Of a DNA stretch of 64,000 bases, positions 17,252 through 25,231 are shown in pieces (the first letter of the stretch is position 1; each line of letters begins with the position of its first letter). The DNA comes from a bacterium. Lineage in GTDB: Bacteria; SZUA-182; DTGQ01. The notes under the pieces are model-generated. The model saw only the letters and a list, made by a program, of their open reading frames with translations, was not told the origin of the DNA and did no database searches. Where the stretch lies: positions 62,001 through 126,000 of the forward strand of contig JBFLZW010000002.1 in NCBI GenBank assembly GCA_040755755.1, in the 5' to 3' direction. The translations under genes were made by a program, and so were the position numbers.

Positions 17252-19202
17252 GGTTTATCTCTCCTTTACTTTTTGGGCCTTTACTTTTCGGGCCTCTCAG
17301 TATCCGAATATCGCCGATCCGCATGGTGAAACCAATGGAATCGAAGTATTCCAGAATCTGAATGGTTTTTATTCGGCCCAGATCCATTACTCTATCACGA
17401 AAATCGATAACGGTAAGACTCCCTTCCTTTTGGATATATGCCTTCACCATCTCCCTGAGCTCATGGAGAGGTTGGCTATGGATGATGGTATTTGGTGCGA
17501 TTCGAATGACAACACTCTGATCTATGAGCATCTTTAATAATCTGTCCACCTCCTCCCCGGCGCAATTGATATTTTGATAAAGTTGACTTATGGGCAGCGG
17601 TCTGTAACCGCTGGATAGAAGCGCCCTTTCAATTTCGCTGATAACCTTCTTCTGCCATGAACTGAACGACAGGCTATGATTGGCAAGCCTGATAGCGGGA
17701 CCGTCGATCGCTATTGTCTGCCTCATCTCAAGGTCCCTGAGCAGGTGATGGAAAAGCCGGCTGTCCATTTCCCCTGCTGTCTTTGACTTGAGCAGTTCTC
17801 TCCCCATACCTTTTTCAAGAGGGTTTTGGCTGTGAAAGTCTTTCAGGGCAGCGATAATTTTTTCTTTGATATGTGTTACCTGCCTGGTGGCAATAAAGAA
17901 TTCCTCATCATCAAGACAGTAAATAACGCCTTCACTCTTTAACCGGGCAAGGATATCGACGAGTTCTGACCGAGTAAGGGCGGTCTTTCGTAACAGTTCA
18001 CTCTGACTGCAAGGATGGAATTGGTATCGTGAAAGTGTCTCGATGATGAAGTCCCTGAATTTTCCCTGTTCCAGGTGCTCGATCCGAGTGACTCTGCTTT
18101 TACCTTCTGAGGCACTGTACCGCCTGGGGTAAGTATCCAGGATAACTCCTCCGCCAATGGTACGGGAAGGGCTGAGAGACCGGATAATATATCTGTCGAA
18201 TACCCGAGGCGAAGCCTTTTCTTCCAGCCTGAACTGGACAACAGCCATTTCACCGGGTTGAATCTTATCCCTGTCCATGCAGATCACCCTGGCTATAATC
18301 TCGGTAGTACCGGTATGGAGGCGTACCCTGGCTTTCGTGGACAAAGGAGATGCGTTCGATTCCAGGTATCGGAGTCTGGCATCCAGTATGCCGGTGGGCA
18401 TGAGGGATTCCGGCGGGGCGATGACATCTCCTCTCTTGACCTGGGAGGTGGCGATACCGGCCAGGTTAAAGCCGACCCGCTGTCCGGCATGGGCTTCTTC
18501 GACCCACTGGTTATGCACCTGAAGTCCACGGATTTTGACTTTATAACCTTCGGGATATACCATTGCTATGGCTCCGGAACTTACAGCACCATTTACCAAC
18601 GTGCCGGTAGCTATTGTGCCGTAGCCTGCTACTGAAAAAACCCGATCCACGGGAAGCCGGAATTCGCCCCTCTCAAGTTTGGTTTTCTCAACCTTGCCGG
18701 TAAGCTCCATCAGGGCCGTCTTCAATTGATCGATTCCCTCTCCGGTCCGGCATGAGCAATCGATTACCGCTGCCTCCCGGAGGAAACTCGGCTCAACAAG
18801 CCGGGCGATTTCCCCGTGAATCAACTCCAGCCAGTCCCTGTCCACCAGATCGATCTTGTTGACTGCCACAAGGCCGTGTCTGATTCCCAGCAGGGAAAGA
18901 ATATCAAGATGCTCGCTGGTCTGGGGCATGGGGCCGTCATCGGCTGCAATAACCAGTATGGCCATATCGACGCCGGATATGCCTCTGAGCATATTCTTGA
19001 TAAATTTTTCGTGACCCGGACAATCGACAATACTCACCACCTGTCCATTGGGAAGCCGGCAGGGTGCAAAACCTGATTCTATCGATATTCCCCGGACCTT
19101 TTCCTCTTTCAGCCGATCGGTGTCTATACCAGTGATGGCCTTGGTCAGAGCGGTCTTGCCATGGTCAATATGCCCGGCCAAGCCTATAACCAGATTTTTC
19201 AA
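17238..19202 (-). CDS. selB: Selenocysteine-specific elongation factor SelB
   Basis: A 654-residue translational GTPase. G1 AGHIDHGKTAL (from residue 9), G2 region RGISIESGF, G3 DCPGHEKF and G4 NKID are intact. EF-Tu-like domains II and III follow, then the C-terminal winged-helix repeats (about 390-640) that bind the SECIS hairpin. It delivers Sec-tRNA to in-frame UGA codons. The gene lies 58 bp downstream of tRNA-Sec on the same strand. Its last residues (GPKSKGPKSKGEINHEKE) are repetitive and overlap the next gene, so they look like a non-essential tail. Confidence 0.95.
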   Translation of the reverse strand: MKNLVIGLAGHIDHGKTALTKAITGIDTDRLKEEKVRGISIESGFAPCRLPNGQVVSIVDCPGHEKFIKNMLRGISGVDMAILVIAADDGPMPQTSEHLDILSLLGIRHGLVAVNKIDLVDRDWLELIHGEIARLVEPSFLREAAVIDCSCRTGEGIDQLKTALMELTGKVEKTKLERGEFRLPVDRVFSVAGYGTIATGTLVNGAVSSGAIAMVYPEGYKVKIRGLQVHNQWVEEAHAGQRVGFNLAGIATSQVKRGDVIAPPESLMPTGILDARLRYLESNASPLSTKARVRLHTGTTEIIARVICMDRDKIQPGEMAVVQFRLEEKASPRVFDRYIIRSLSPSRTIGGGVILDTYPRRYSASEGKSRVTRIEHLEQGKFRDFIIETLSRYQFHPCSQSELLRKTALTRSELVDILARLKSEGVIYCLDDEEFFIATRQVTHIKEKIIAALKDFHSQNPLEKGMGRELLKSKTAGEMDSRLFHHLLRDLEMRQTIAIDGPAIRLANHSLSFSSWQKKVISEIERALLSSGYRPLPISQLYQNINCAGEEVDRLLKMLIDQSVVIRIAPNTIIHSQPLHELREMVKAYIQKEGSLTVIDFRDRVMDLGRIKTIQILEYFDSIGFTMRIGDIRILRGPKSKGPKSKGEINHEKE

Positions 19203-19260
19203 TGGAAGGTCACCCGACTTTTTATCATCTCTACTCTTGTGTCATAGGGAGAGAGGTAAA

Positions 19261-19350
19261 GAGGGTAAGGGGAATCGAACCTCCTACGGCCCTTGCACAG
19301 GCCGACCAGCGGATTTGAAGTCCGTGGGGCACACCAGTACCATTACCCTC
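19261..19350 (-). tRNA. selC: tRNA-Sec (UCA)
   Basis: On the minus strand the acceptor arms GAGGGTAA and TTACCCTC pair over 8 bp. The anticodon arm is CGGA-CTTCAAA-TCCG with anticodon UCA. There is a D stem GGTAC/GTGCC with a 4-nt loop, a long variable arm CGGCC-TGTGCAAG-GGCCG, and the T loop TTCGATT. Long acceptor, short D loop, long variable arm and UCA together identify selenocysteine tRNA. The T stem contains one A-C mismatch, and no CCA is encoded. End coordinates may be off by a base or two. Confidence 0.93.
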
Positions 19351-19901
19351 GGTCATTCTCGATCATGACAGCTCGACAGCGTAAACAGTGTAAAAACTTT
19401 GGAAAATGATAAGTAATATTAAATATATCAGAAACTTACCGTGACCGGGTGATATAAGGAAACATGCTCGAAGTGGAGTGAGGATTGGAAGATGCATGCA
19501 GTTGCGGACCGGATCGAATATAGCCGACCTGCATTCAGGGATTGAAAAACGGATGGAATTTAAAAATGAAGTCTGATTTTTTTGAAAAGATTGCACTATA
19601 GGTAAAGATAGATATGAGAAAAGCATAATGGGTTTCCTGTTATTGCCCCGACCACCGGTCAGAGTTACCTGATACAGAGTCAATATTGTCCAACAAATCC
19701 GTGTAAGTGAACCTTTTTCAAGTACATAATTGTTCCTCTCTTAAAATTTGGAATCAATTTATGGAAACTACCGCTTCTTTACCCTACCGACATTCATTAA
19801 TGAATACAATTAAACCTGTTAATAGAGATTCCTTAAAAATATAGGGGATATTTTTACCATAACCTGGATTATACGTCAATAAGGAATTTTCAATTTTCAT
19901 C
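19351..19901. other. Intergenic, no gene identified
   Basis: About 550 bp of rather AT-rich sequence between tRNA-Sec and the riboswitch promoter. A 106-codon minus-strand frame (19363-19683) has no recognisable domain or ribosome binding site and is not called. The tRNA-Sec promoter must lie in the first part, but I cannot point to clear -35/-10 boxes. Confidence 0.5.
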
Positions 19902-19930
19902 TTGACATCGAAAATGCATGGAATTAAAAT
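19902..19930 (+). promoter_or_regulatory. Sigma70-type promoter for the riboswitch transcript
   Basis: TTGACA (19902-19907), a 17-bp spacer and TAAAAT (19925-19930). It is placed about 37 bp before the first base of the riboswitch, so transcription would start just ahead of the aptamer. The same -35/spacer/-10 pattern is seen upstream of the DnaJ-HtrA gene. Confidence 0.75.
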
Positions 19931-19966
19931 GAGCCCAAAAGCCGAAATTGCTGATAATTGCATAAA

Positions 19967-20030
19967 GGCGAGGGAGTTCCGCCATAAACCGTTCCGGCCA
20001 GGGCCGGAGCTAATGACTCCTACGAGCAGG
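19967..20030 (+). ncRNA. Fluoride riboswitch (crcB motif) candidate
   Basis: The sequence follows the crcB-motif layout. GGCG...CGCC (19967-19983) is the first stem, with GGGAGTT in its loop. ATAAACC is the conserved joining strand, CCGGCC/GGCCGG the second stem, and GCTAATGACTCCTAC the conserved 3' strand, whose ACTCC can form the pseudoknot with GGGAGT. Deviations are GAGGG for the usual GAUGG and one extra C before CGCC. Fluoride aptamers normally switch on CrcB/Fluc exporters or other fluoride-stress genes. Here ACTCCT can instead pair with AGGAGTT at 20047-20053, a possible competing fold. A promoter precedes and a terminator follows. Confidence 0.8.
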
Positions 20031-20080
20031 TAAATATACCCTTGGGAGGAGTTATACAGTTGCTGGCAATCAAACTTTGA

Positions 20081-20119
20081 GCTCTTACCAGGGCCTAGTA
20101 CCTGGTGAGAGCTTTTTTT
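20081..20119 (+). terminator. Intrinsic terminator downstream of the riboswitch
   Basis: GCTCTTACCAGG (20081-20092) pairs with CCTGGTGAGAGC (20101-20112) over 12 bp with one G-U pair, and seven T residues follow. It lies between the aptamer and the start codon at 20182, as expected for transcriptional control by a riboswitch. Confidence 0.9.
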
Positions 20120-20181
20120 ACCCCGTAGCAGGAAGAACCTGTAACGGTAGGGGGGATTTATCTCAAAGGGAGGAACAAGAA

Positions 20182-20552
20182 ATGGCAGAAATCAAAGAAG
20201 TGAAGGCAAGAGAGATGTTATACCATTTCTCACCTGAAATTGAGCATAAACCGGCCAAAGGAGTCAGAATACAGAATACAGAAGTCAGAAGTCAGGAGAA
20301 ACGAAAGCCTTATTCTGAATTCTGACTCCTGAATTCTGACTCCTGACTCCTGAATTCTCTACTTATGCTGCAGTTGAATGTCGAAAAATGGTATTAGCTC
20401 AGGGGGAAACATACGACTTGTCCTGGATTCAGGCGATGAATTTCCATAATGCGTTCTTGTTCACTTCGGTTAATGAAGCCCTTCGCAGCCTGGTGGCAAT
20501 TATCAAGAGGCAAAGCAAGGCCGAACAGGGGCGTGGAGAGGGGCGCTCGTAA
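20182..20552 (+). pseudogene. Small riboswitch-controlled gene of unknown function, split by a dispersed repeat
   Basis: A good ribosome binding site (GGGAGGAACAAGAA) precedes ATG at 20182. The first 27 codons read MAEIKEVKAREMLYHFSPEI and on to KPAKG. The frame then enters family C repeat sequence (20262-20360) and stops at 20325. After the repeat, another frame resumes coherent helical protein from 20364 (YAAVECRKMVLAQGETYDL ... LRSLVAIIKRQSK) to a stop at 20552. I infer an original protein of about 85-90 residues interrupted by the repeat. It is not CrcB, has no membrane helices, and I do not recognise the family. Confidence 0.5.
20262..20360. repeat. Dispersed low-complexity repeat (family C) inside a gene
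   Basis: Two half-repeats of opposite sense (CAGAAGTCAGAAGTCAGGAG, then CTGAATTCTGACTCCTG units) form an imperfect inverted repeat. They separate the two halves of the small gene above. Confidence 0.7.
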
Positions 20553-20598
20553 ACTGGAGAAAAGAAGAAAAGAGAAGAAAACGGTAATTCACTTGAGA

Positions 20599-21015
20599 TT
20601 ATTTTTCGGTCTCATTTTTCAGCATGGCCTCGGCAAAATCGAGGAAATCCTGCAAATGTTCCTCTACAATCCGCCTGACAATGTCAAGGTTCAGTGCCTG
20701 ATAGTCGTGAACAGCAATGTTTCGGAACCCTGTCATGGCCATCATGCGTTCTGCCAGCCCTTTGGTTATCAGACCGACCCGCTGAAGCAAAGTGAATGCA
20801 TCCCTGCTTTCCTGGGGAATTCCCAGCCGGCGGAGGCGGATCTCATGCATGGCCAGGTCTATGGCTGCCTCACAGGCCCTCTGGATATTTAAAATTATCG
20901 AGTCCTGTTTGGTATAATTCTCATAGAGGTTTTTCTCGTCTTCTCCATATTCTTCACGTATGCGGGCTATGCATCGCTCAATGGTGGCTGCTTTATTGAG
21001 TTTTACGTCGTCCAT
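20599..21015 (-). CDS. HepT-like HEPN-domain RNase toxin (DUF86)
   Basis: About 138 residues from the ATG at 21015 (MDDVKLNKAATIERCIARIR). It is all-helical and carries the HEPN RNase motif R-x4-H-x-Y as RNIAVHDY near residue 103. HepT cleaves tRNA or mRNA and is silenced by AMPylation of the tyrosine by its MntA partner. The start overlaps the end of the MntA gene by 23 bp, the usual order for this pair. A further upstream start at 21066 would overlap more deeply and is less likely. Confidence 0.88.
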   Translation of the reverse strand: MDDVKLNKAATIERCIARIREEYGEDEKNLYENYTKQDSIILNIQRACEAAIDLAMHEIRLRRLGIPQESRDAFTLLQRVGLITKGLAERMMAMTGFRNIAVHDYQALNLDIVRRIVEEHLQDFLDFAEAMLKNETEK

Positions 21016-21415
21016 AAACTGTTCCCCGGCTCTGGATATCCTGAATAATCTCCCGGCGCTCCTCATTCAGACGAGCGTAGGCACTGTAAACGTAATCTTC
21101 AAAGCGTTCTCTCTGTCCCGGATCCCCCTCGTACCAGCACTGTCCTGTAGAAACGACCTGCATCCGCAATACGGTGGAAGCCTTTCGCAGGTCAACGAGA
21201 TCAACCTCCCGCCTGAGCGCTCCGGCCAGGTGCCGGGCCATCGACCATCTCTCCCAGGGGTCCAGGGGGTGCCGGGGAAGGATCGCCAGGTCGATGTCAC
21301 TCTCCGGCATCATCTCCCCTTGCCCCGCTGACCCGAATACATAGATGGCCACAAGATCCGGGTATTTCTCCCGAAGGAGTCGAACGATAAGTTCCTGTTG
21401 AGTTTCTTTGACCAT
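20993..21415 (-). CDS. MntA-like nucleotidyltransferase antitoxin
   Basis: A 140-residue minimal nucleotidyltransferase with the motif VFGSAGQGEMMPESDIDLAI, matching GS-x10-D-x-D near residues 28-43. MntA adds AMP to the HEPN toxin encoded next, which neutralises it. It is the first gene of the two-gene unit; the pair is apparently intact, unlike the second MNT/HEPN pair at 44.2 kb. Confidence 0.88.
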   Translation of the reverse strand: MVKETQQELIVRLLREKYPDLVAIYVFGSAGQGEMMPESDIDLAILPRHPLDPWERWSMARHLAGALRREVDLVDLRKASTVLRMQVVSTGQCWYEGDPGQRERFEDYVYSAYARLNEERREIIQDIQSRGTVYGRRKTQ

Positions 21416-21465
21416 GATTACCCTTAATTAATCACAGAGTTTTTCACCCTCCCCCGCTCTCACTC

Positions 21466-21520
21466 CTCTGCTTTTCTCTGTATACCTCTGTGCCTCAGTG
21501 TCTCTGTGGTGTCCTTTGTT
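21466..21520. repeat. Dispersed repeat family B (CAGAGACACAGAG type)
   Basis: Reads on the minus strand as AAAGGACACCACAGAGACAC followed by TGAGGCACAGAGG and AGAGAAAAG. Related copies lie at 35394-35436 and 51957-52020. It fills the gap between the MntA gene and the polysaccharide ATPase gene. Confidence 0.75.
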
Positions 21521-21537
21521 TTGTCTTGTCTTTGTCT

Positions 21538-23598
21538 TTACAGCCTCCGGTACAGGGCCTCCGGGATATAGTAATTTTTGCGGTTCAGTATCACACCCAT
21601 GATCGGCACTGATCCGCTCAGCATTCCCTTGACTCTTCGGACGGATTCCATGCTGGTCCTGCCTGCATGGACCACCAGGATGAGGCCATCCAGGTGCGCT
21701 CCCAGCAGGATCGGATCGGAATAGGCGTTCAGGGCGCAGCAATCGAATAAGATATAGTCGAAGTGTTCTTTAAACTCCTGGATTGTTTTCTCCAGAGTGG
21801 CGGATTTCAGCAGATACAGAGGATTGATCGCCGGCTCCCCGGCGGTGATGATTGAAAGATTGGGAATTTTGCAGGACCGCAAAACATCCTTCCATCCGAC
21901 CTTTTCCCGGATTACTTCCCCCAGCCCTTCTGATTTTGGCAGGCCGAAAAGGCTGTGGAGCTTCGGGCTCCGGAAGTTGGCATCCACCAGGAGCACCCTG
22001 GCCTCTTCGGTCAGCGCAGAGGTAAGCGCGAAGTTGGCGGCCACGCTGGAAGTGCCCTCACCGGAGTTTGAGCTTGCAAACATCAATGCCTGGAGCCTGC
22101 TGCCCGGATTGGCCAGGTAAAGGTTATTCTTGATCCTCTGATACTCCTCGATGATTTTTGACGGCGGGGAGTAAATTTTCTGCTCCAGCCCCAAAAGACG
22201 GCGACTGCGCTGTATCAGGAAGCGGGGAAGAAACAGCAGCCACCCTTTCAGCCCTTCTCCCTGTTCCCTCCCCGAAGGGAGAAGGTTCAACGATTCAAAC
22301 CGTTTGATATATTCCGGGGAAAGAGGTTTCGGTCTGGCTGGTTCTGCTGTCCTGAAATTTTCTGAAGGCTGATCATTCTGAAGAAGGGAGCCCTCCTTCT
22401 CCTGTCCAGGGGGGGTGCTCTGCTGCCTGGTGGCCTCGAAGGCTTTCTGCTGGCGGGCTGTCCTGCTGGCCGGCGGCAGTCCGCGGGGCGGACCCGGACT
22501 GACCATGAAGTCCTTTTCTCCTGCGGCATGTTCTCCCGGTTTTCTTTCCTGCTGCTGTTCCTGCCCATACTGCCCCAGAATTGCCCGCAGACCATCCCGC
22601 AGAAATCTTTGAGCTTCATCTTCCTCCCCTGCTGCTCCTGATGTCCGCCAGGGATACATCCTTTTGCCTGAATTGATAAGCCGGTATCGATAGTCTGGCA
22701 TCTGAAACCAGTAAGCTCTCGCTTCTGCGGGTGAACCGGCAGCAGGCAGATGACTTCTGCTTCGCTGAACGAGGCGCGACTGGTCAGGTTGTATCTCCGG
22801 GCTTTCGAAGAGTGAGGAAAGATCCTGAATGATATCCTGATCGATAAGCTGCTGCTGGCGGCTGAACCCCAGGAGCAGTGCCTTGTCGCATATATTATTG
22901 ATGAGCCTTGGAATTCCCTGGGACCGATAGTAAATTTCCAGCAGCGCTTCATAGGAGAAAATATCCTGCTGGTCCCGTCCTGCGCTTTGCAGGCGGTATT
23001 CAACATAGTGGAAGCTTTCCGATTCGGTCAAAGGATCGATCCGGCAGCTCAAATCTACCCGCTGCTTGAGCTGCTGGAACGCGGGCTGGTTCAATTTGGT
23101 TTGCAGCTCCGGTTGCCCCGCCAGGATGATCGACAGGAGTTTCTGGTCAGCCGTCTCCAGATTGAGCAGCAGCCTGATTTGCTCCAGTTGCCGCCAATCC
23201 AGGTTTTGTGCCTCATCGATAACCAGGACCACTGATATCCCCTGCTGGAGCTGGTGCAGCAGTCCCTCCCGAAGGAGCCCGAAGCTGTCTCTGGATGCCC
23301 CTATGCCGGTAACTCCGAGCTTTTCCAGGAGATGGCCAATGAGTGCGTTGTTCCCTGACCCGGTATCGAGGAAAAAGATCATCTTAACCGCCTGGCCGAT
23401 CTCCTTTTGAATGACCTGGAGAAGGGCTGTCTTCCCGGTACCTGCCTTGCCGGTAACCGTGATCAGCCCCTTCTTTTCCCGGATGGCATACAGAAGGAAA
23501 AGGAGTGTGCGCTGATGGCCGGAGCTCATGAAGAAGAAATCAGGATCAGGGGTATTGTTAAAAGGAGGACCGGTAAGCCCGTAGAATGTGGTGTACAT
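21538..23598 (-). CDS. Fusion of ExeA-type AAA ATPase with a CpsD/BY-kinase-like domain
   Basis: A 686-residue protein. Residues 1-275 form an ExeA/XrtA-associated ATPase: start MYTTFYGLTGPPFNNTPDPD, Walker A GKAGTGKTALL, Walker B VVLVIDEAQNL. A low-complexity, glutamine/proline-rich linker follows (about 280-470). Residues 480-686 resemble CpsD/Wzc kinase domains, with A' motif VLLVDANFRSPK, Walker-B-like ILFDCCAL and C-terminal tyrosines NYYIPEALY. The kinase P-loop reads NSGEGTSSVA, with threonine in place of the usual lysine, so phosphorylation activity is doubtful. It is encoded just after the Wzz-like protein and probably regulates exopolysaccharide length or export. Confidence 0.82.
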   Translation of the reverse strand: MYTTFYGLTGPPFNNTPDPDFFFMSSGHQRTLLFLLYAIREKKGLITVTGKAGTGKTALLQVIQKEIGQAVKMIFFLDTGSGNNALIGHLLEKLGVTGIGASRDSFGLLREGLLHQLQQGISVVLVIDEAQNLDWRQLEQIRLLLNLETADQKLLSIILAGQPELQTKLNQPAFQQLKQRVDLSCRIDPLTESESFHYVEYRLQSAGRDQQDIFSYEALLEIYYRSQGIPRLINNICDKALLLGFSRQQQLIDQDIIQDLSSLFESPEIQPDQSRLVQRSRSHLPAAGSPAEARAYWFQMPDYRYRLINSGKRMYPWRTSGAAGEEDEAQRFLRDGLRAILGQYGQEQQQERKPGEHAAGEKDFMVSPGPPRGLPPASRTARQQKAFEATRQQSTPPGQEKEGSLLQNDQPSENFRTAEPARPKPLSPEYIKRFESLNLLPSGREQGEGLKGWLLFLPRFLIQRSRRLLGLEQKIYSPPSKIIEEYQRIKNNLYLANPGSRLQALMFASSNSGEGTSSVAANFALTSALTEEARVLLVDANFRSPKLHSLFGLPKSEGLGEVIREKVGWKDVLRSCKIPNLSIITAGEPAINPLYLLKSATLEKTIQEFKEHFDYILFDCCALNAYSDPILLGAHLDGLILVVHAGRTSMESVRRVKGMLSGSVPIMGVILNRKNYYIPEALYRRL

Positions 23599-23616
23599 GC
23601 TCCATCTATACCTTTT

Positions 23617-25188
23617 CTACTCTTTAATATCCGGAATCGAACCCAGGACCGGCAGGTCAATCGACGCCTCAAGCTCCTCCGCTGACTCTACCGAGTGGTC
23701 AAGCATTTCCGATATGAGGGCAACGCCCAGGCTTGCGGTAATTCCCAATATAATGGCCATAAAAATTCTGAGGAGCTTGTTGGTTTTTCGCGGCACCAGG
23801 GGAACCAGGGCAGGTTCGATGATACTGATATTGGCAAAGCGGGCTGCATCCATAGCCTCAGAAATACGGTTTTCTTCCACTTTCTTCCGATAGAGCTGAT
23901 AGTTTTCTTCATCGATTTTGAGCTGGCGCTGCAGCTGATTGAATTCCAATTCGATCTTGTTGAGATCGGCCAGTTTCTGACTGCACAGGGCCAGGTTTTT
24001 GGCGAGATTGTCCTTCCTGGCCTCAAGGGCTTCCAGATCGACCTGTTTTTTCATGATCTCTTCAGTCAGCTTGAGGTAGATATCATTGAGCCCGACATGC
24101 ACTTCGTATTGTACCGGACTGCTCAGCTCACACAACTGCGATTCCACTTCCTCAATCTCTTTTCGAATGTCGAGGATCTTGCGCTGATTGGCATCGGCAT
24201 ACATATTCATCATTTGGGTTTCACGGAGTTTGAGCTGGGAAAGCTGAGAGTTTAACTGATCTTTCAGGGGATCCTGCCGGGAAATCTCGGTCAGCAGAAT
24301 TCTTTCCTTCTGGGCAGCCAGTTGTTCTTTCTGCTGCCGTATCTGCTCTCTGATCCCCCTGATGGTACTCTGGGTGGCCTCCAGGCTGCTTTCATACTCC
24401 CCCTCCTGCCTGATAAGGATATCCCGCTGTAAGCTTAACTCAGCCAGGGAGAATTGTTTTTTAAATTCTTCCAGCCTCTGTTCCGATGCATCCAGCTTTT
24501 GCTTGAATTCAATAGCCTGCTCGGAAAAGAACTGATATGCCCCCGGGGTCTTATACACATTCAGGTGCTGATCGAGATAAAAGTCCAGCAGGGTATTGAC
24601 AACATCAGCGGATACCGCGGGTTCAGGGTCGGAAAAGCTGACCATAATTACGTTGGATTGGTTTACGATACTGACCGCAAGGTTTTTTTGGATCCGAAGC
24701 ACCGCTGATTTAAAAGGTGACAGGGCCTCCTGAGGTGCAGGGGCAAGGGGGAGTATATAATACAGAAGATTTTTCACCTCATGAAAAATCCTGGTCAGGG
24801 TCTGGCGTATGCCGGAGCGGGGGGGAGTTTTTCCTTTCCCGGTTTTGCCTGGCGATTTCGTGAGGTCAACACCCAGCTTTGCTACCACCTTCTCGGCCAG
24901 CACTCTGCTGCGAAGAATCTCGATTTCCGAATTGATATCTTCCAGGCGGGTAATATCCATAATCCGCTCCGGAGTAGTCATCACCGCTGTGGTGGGAATA
25001 GCGTTTTCCCTCCCCTCTTTGACCAGGATTTTTGCTGTACTTTCATAGACCGGCACCTGGTTGACGATGATGAAGACAGCCAGTGATGTCACCGCCACGA
25101 AGGTCAGCAGGATTTTCCCTTTGTGCTTAAAGAAAATCGCGAGTAAATCCCGCAATGACCTGTTGATAGTCTTCTGCTCATCCATCAT
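23617..25188 (-). CDS. Wzz/GumC-type polysaccharide chain-length determinant
   Basis: A 523-residue inner-membrane protein. Its first helix is near residues 19-38 (KILLTFVAVTSLAVFIIVNQ), followed by the Wzz domain with VYESTAKILVKEG. A long periplasmic coiled coil covers about residues 200-430, and the second helix is near 470-490 with the PxxP region ALVPLVPRKTNK before it. No kinase domain is fused; that function is carried by the next gene. These proteins set polymer length and couple synthesis to the Wza channel encoded upstream. Confidence 0.9.
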   Translation of the reverse strand: MMDEQKTINRSLRDLLAIFFKHKGKILLTFVAVTSLAVFIIVNQVPVYESTAKILVKEGRENAIPTTAVMTTPERIMDITRLEDINSEIEILRSRVLAEKVVAKLGVDLTKSPGKTGKGKTPPRSGIRQTLTRIFHEVKNLLYYILPLAPAPQEALSPFKSAVLRIQKNLAVSIVNQSNVIMVSFSDPEPAVSADVVNTLLDFYLDQHLNVYKTPGAYQFFSEQAIEFKQKLDASEQRLEEFKKQFSLAELSLQRDILIRQEGEYESSLEATQSTIRGIREQIRQQKEQLAAQKERILLTEISRQDPLKDQLNSQLSQLKLRETQMMNMYADANQRKILDIRKEIEEVESQLCELSSPVQYEVHVGLNDIYLKLTEEIMKKQVDLEALEARKDNLAKNLALCSQKLADLNKIELEFNQLQRQLKIDEENYQLYRKKVEENRISEAMDAARFANISIIEPALVPLVPRKTNKLLRIFMAIILGITASLGVALISEMLDHSVESAEELEASIDLPVLGSIPDIKE

Positions 25189-25231
25189 TGCTTCTTCCCT
25201 TCAGAATCCCTGCGCCTGACGCTCCGCGCCA

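Noticed and set aside
19363-19683. 106-codon minus-strand frame next to tRNA-Sec
   Set aside because: No domain, no ribosome binding site, odd composition; lies in the probable promoter area of tRNA-Sec.
21428-21742. Short minus-strand frame ending in HRDTEAQR-like residues
   Set aside because: Overlaps the end of the ATPase gene in another frame and is mostly repeat family B.
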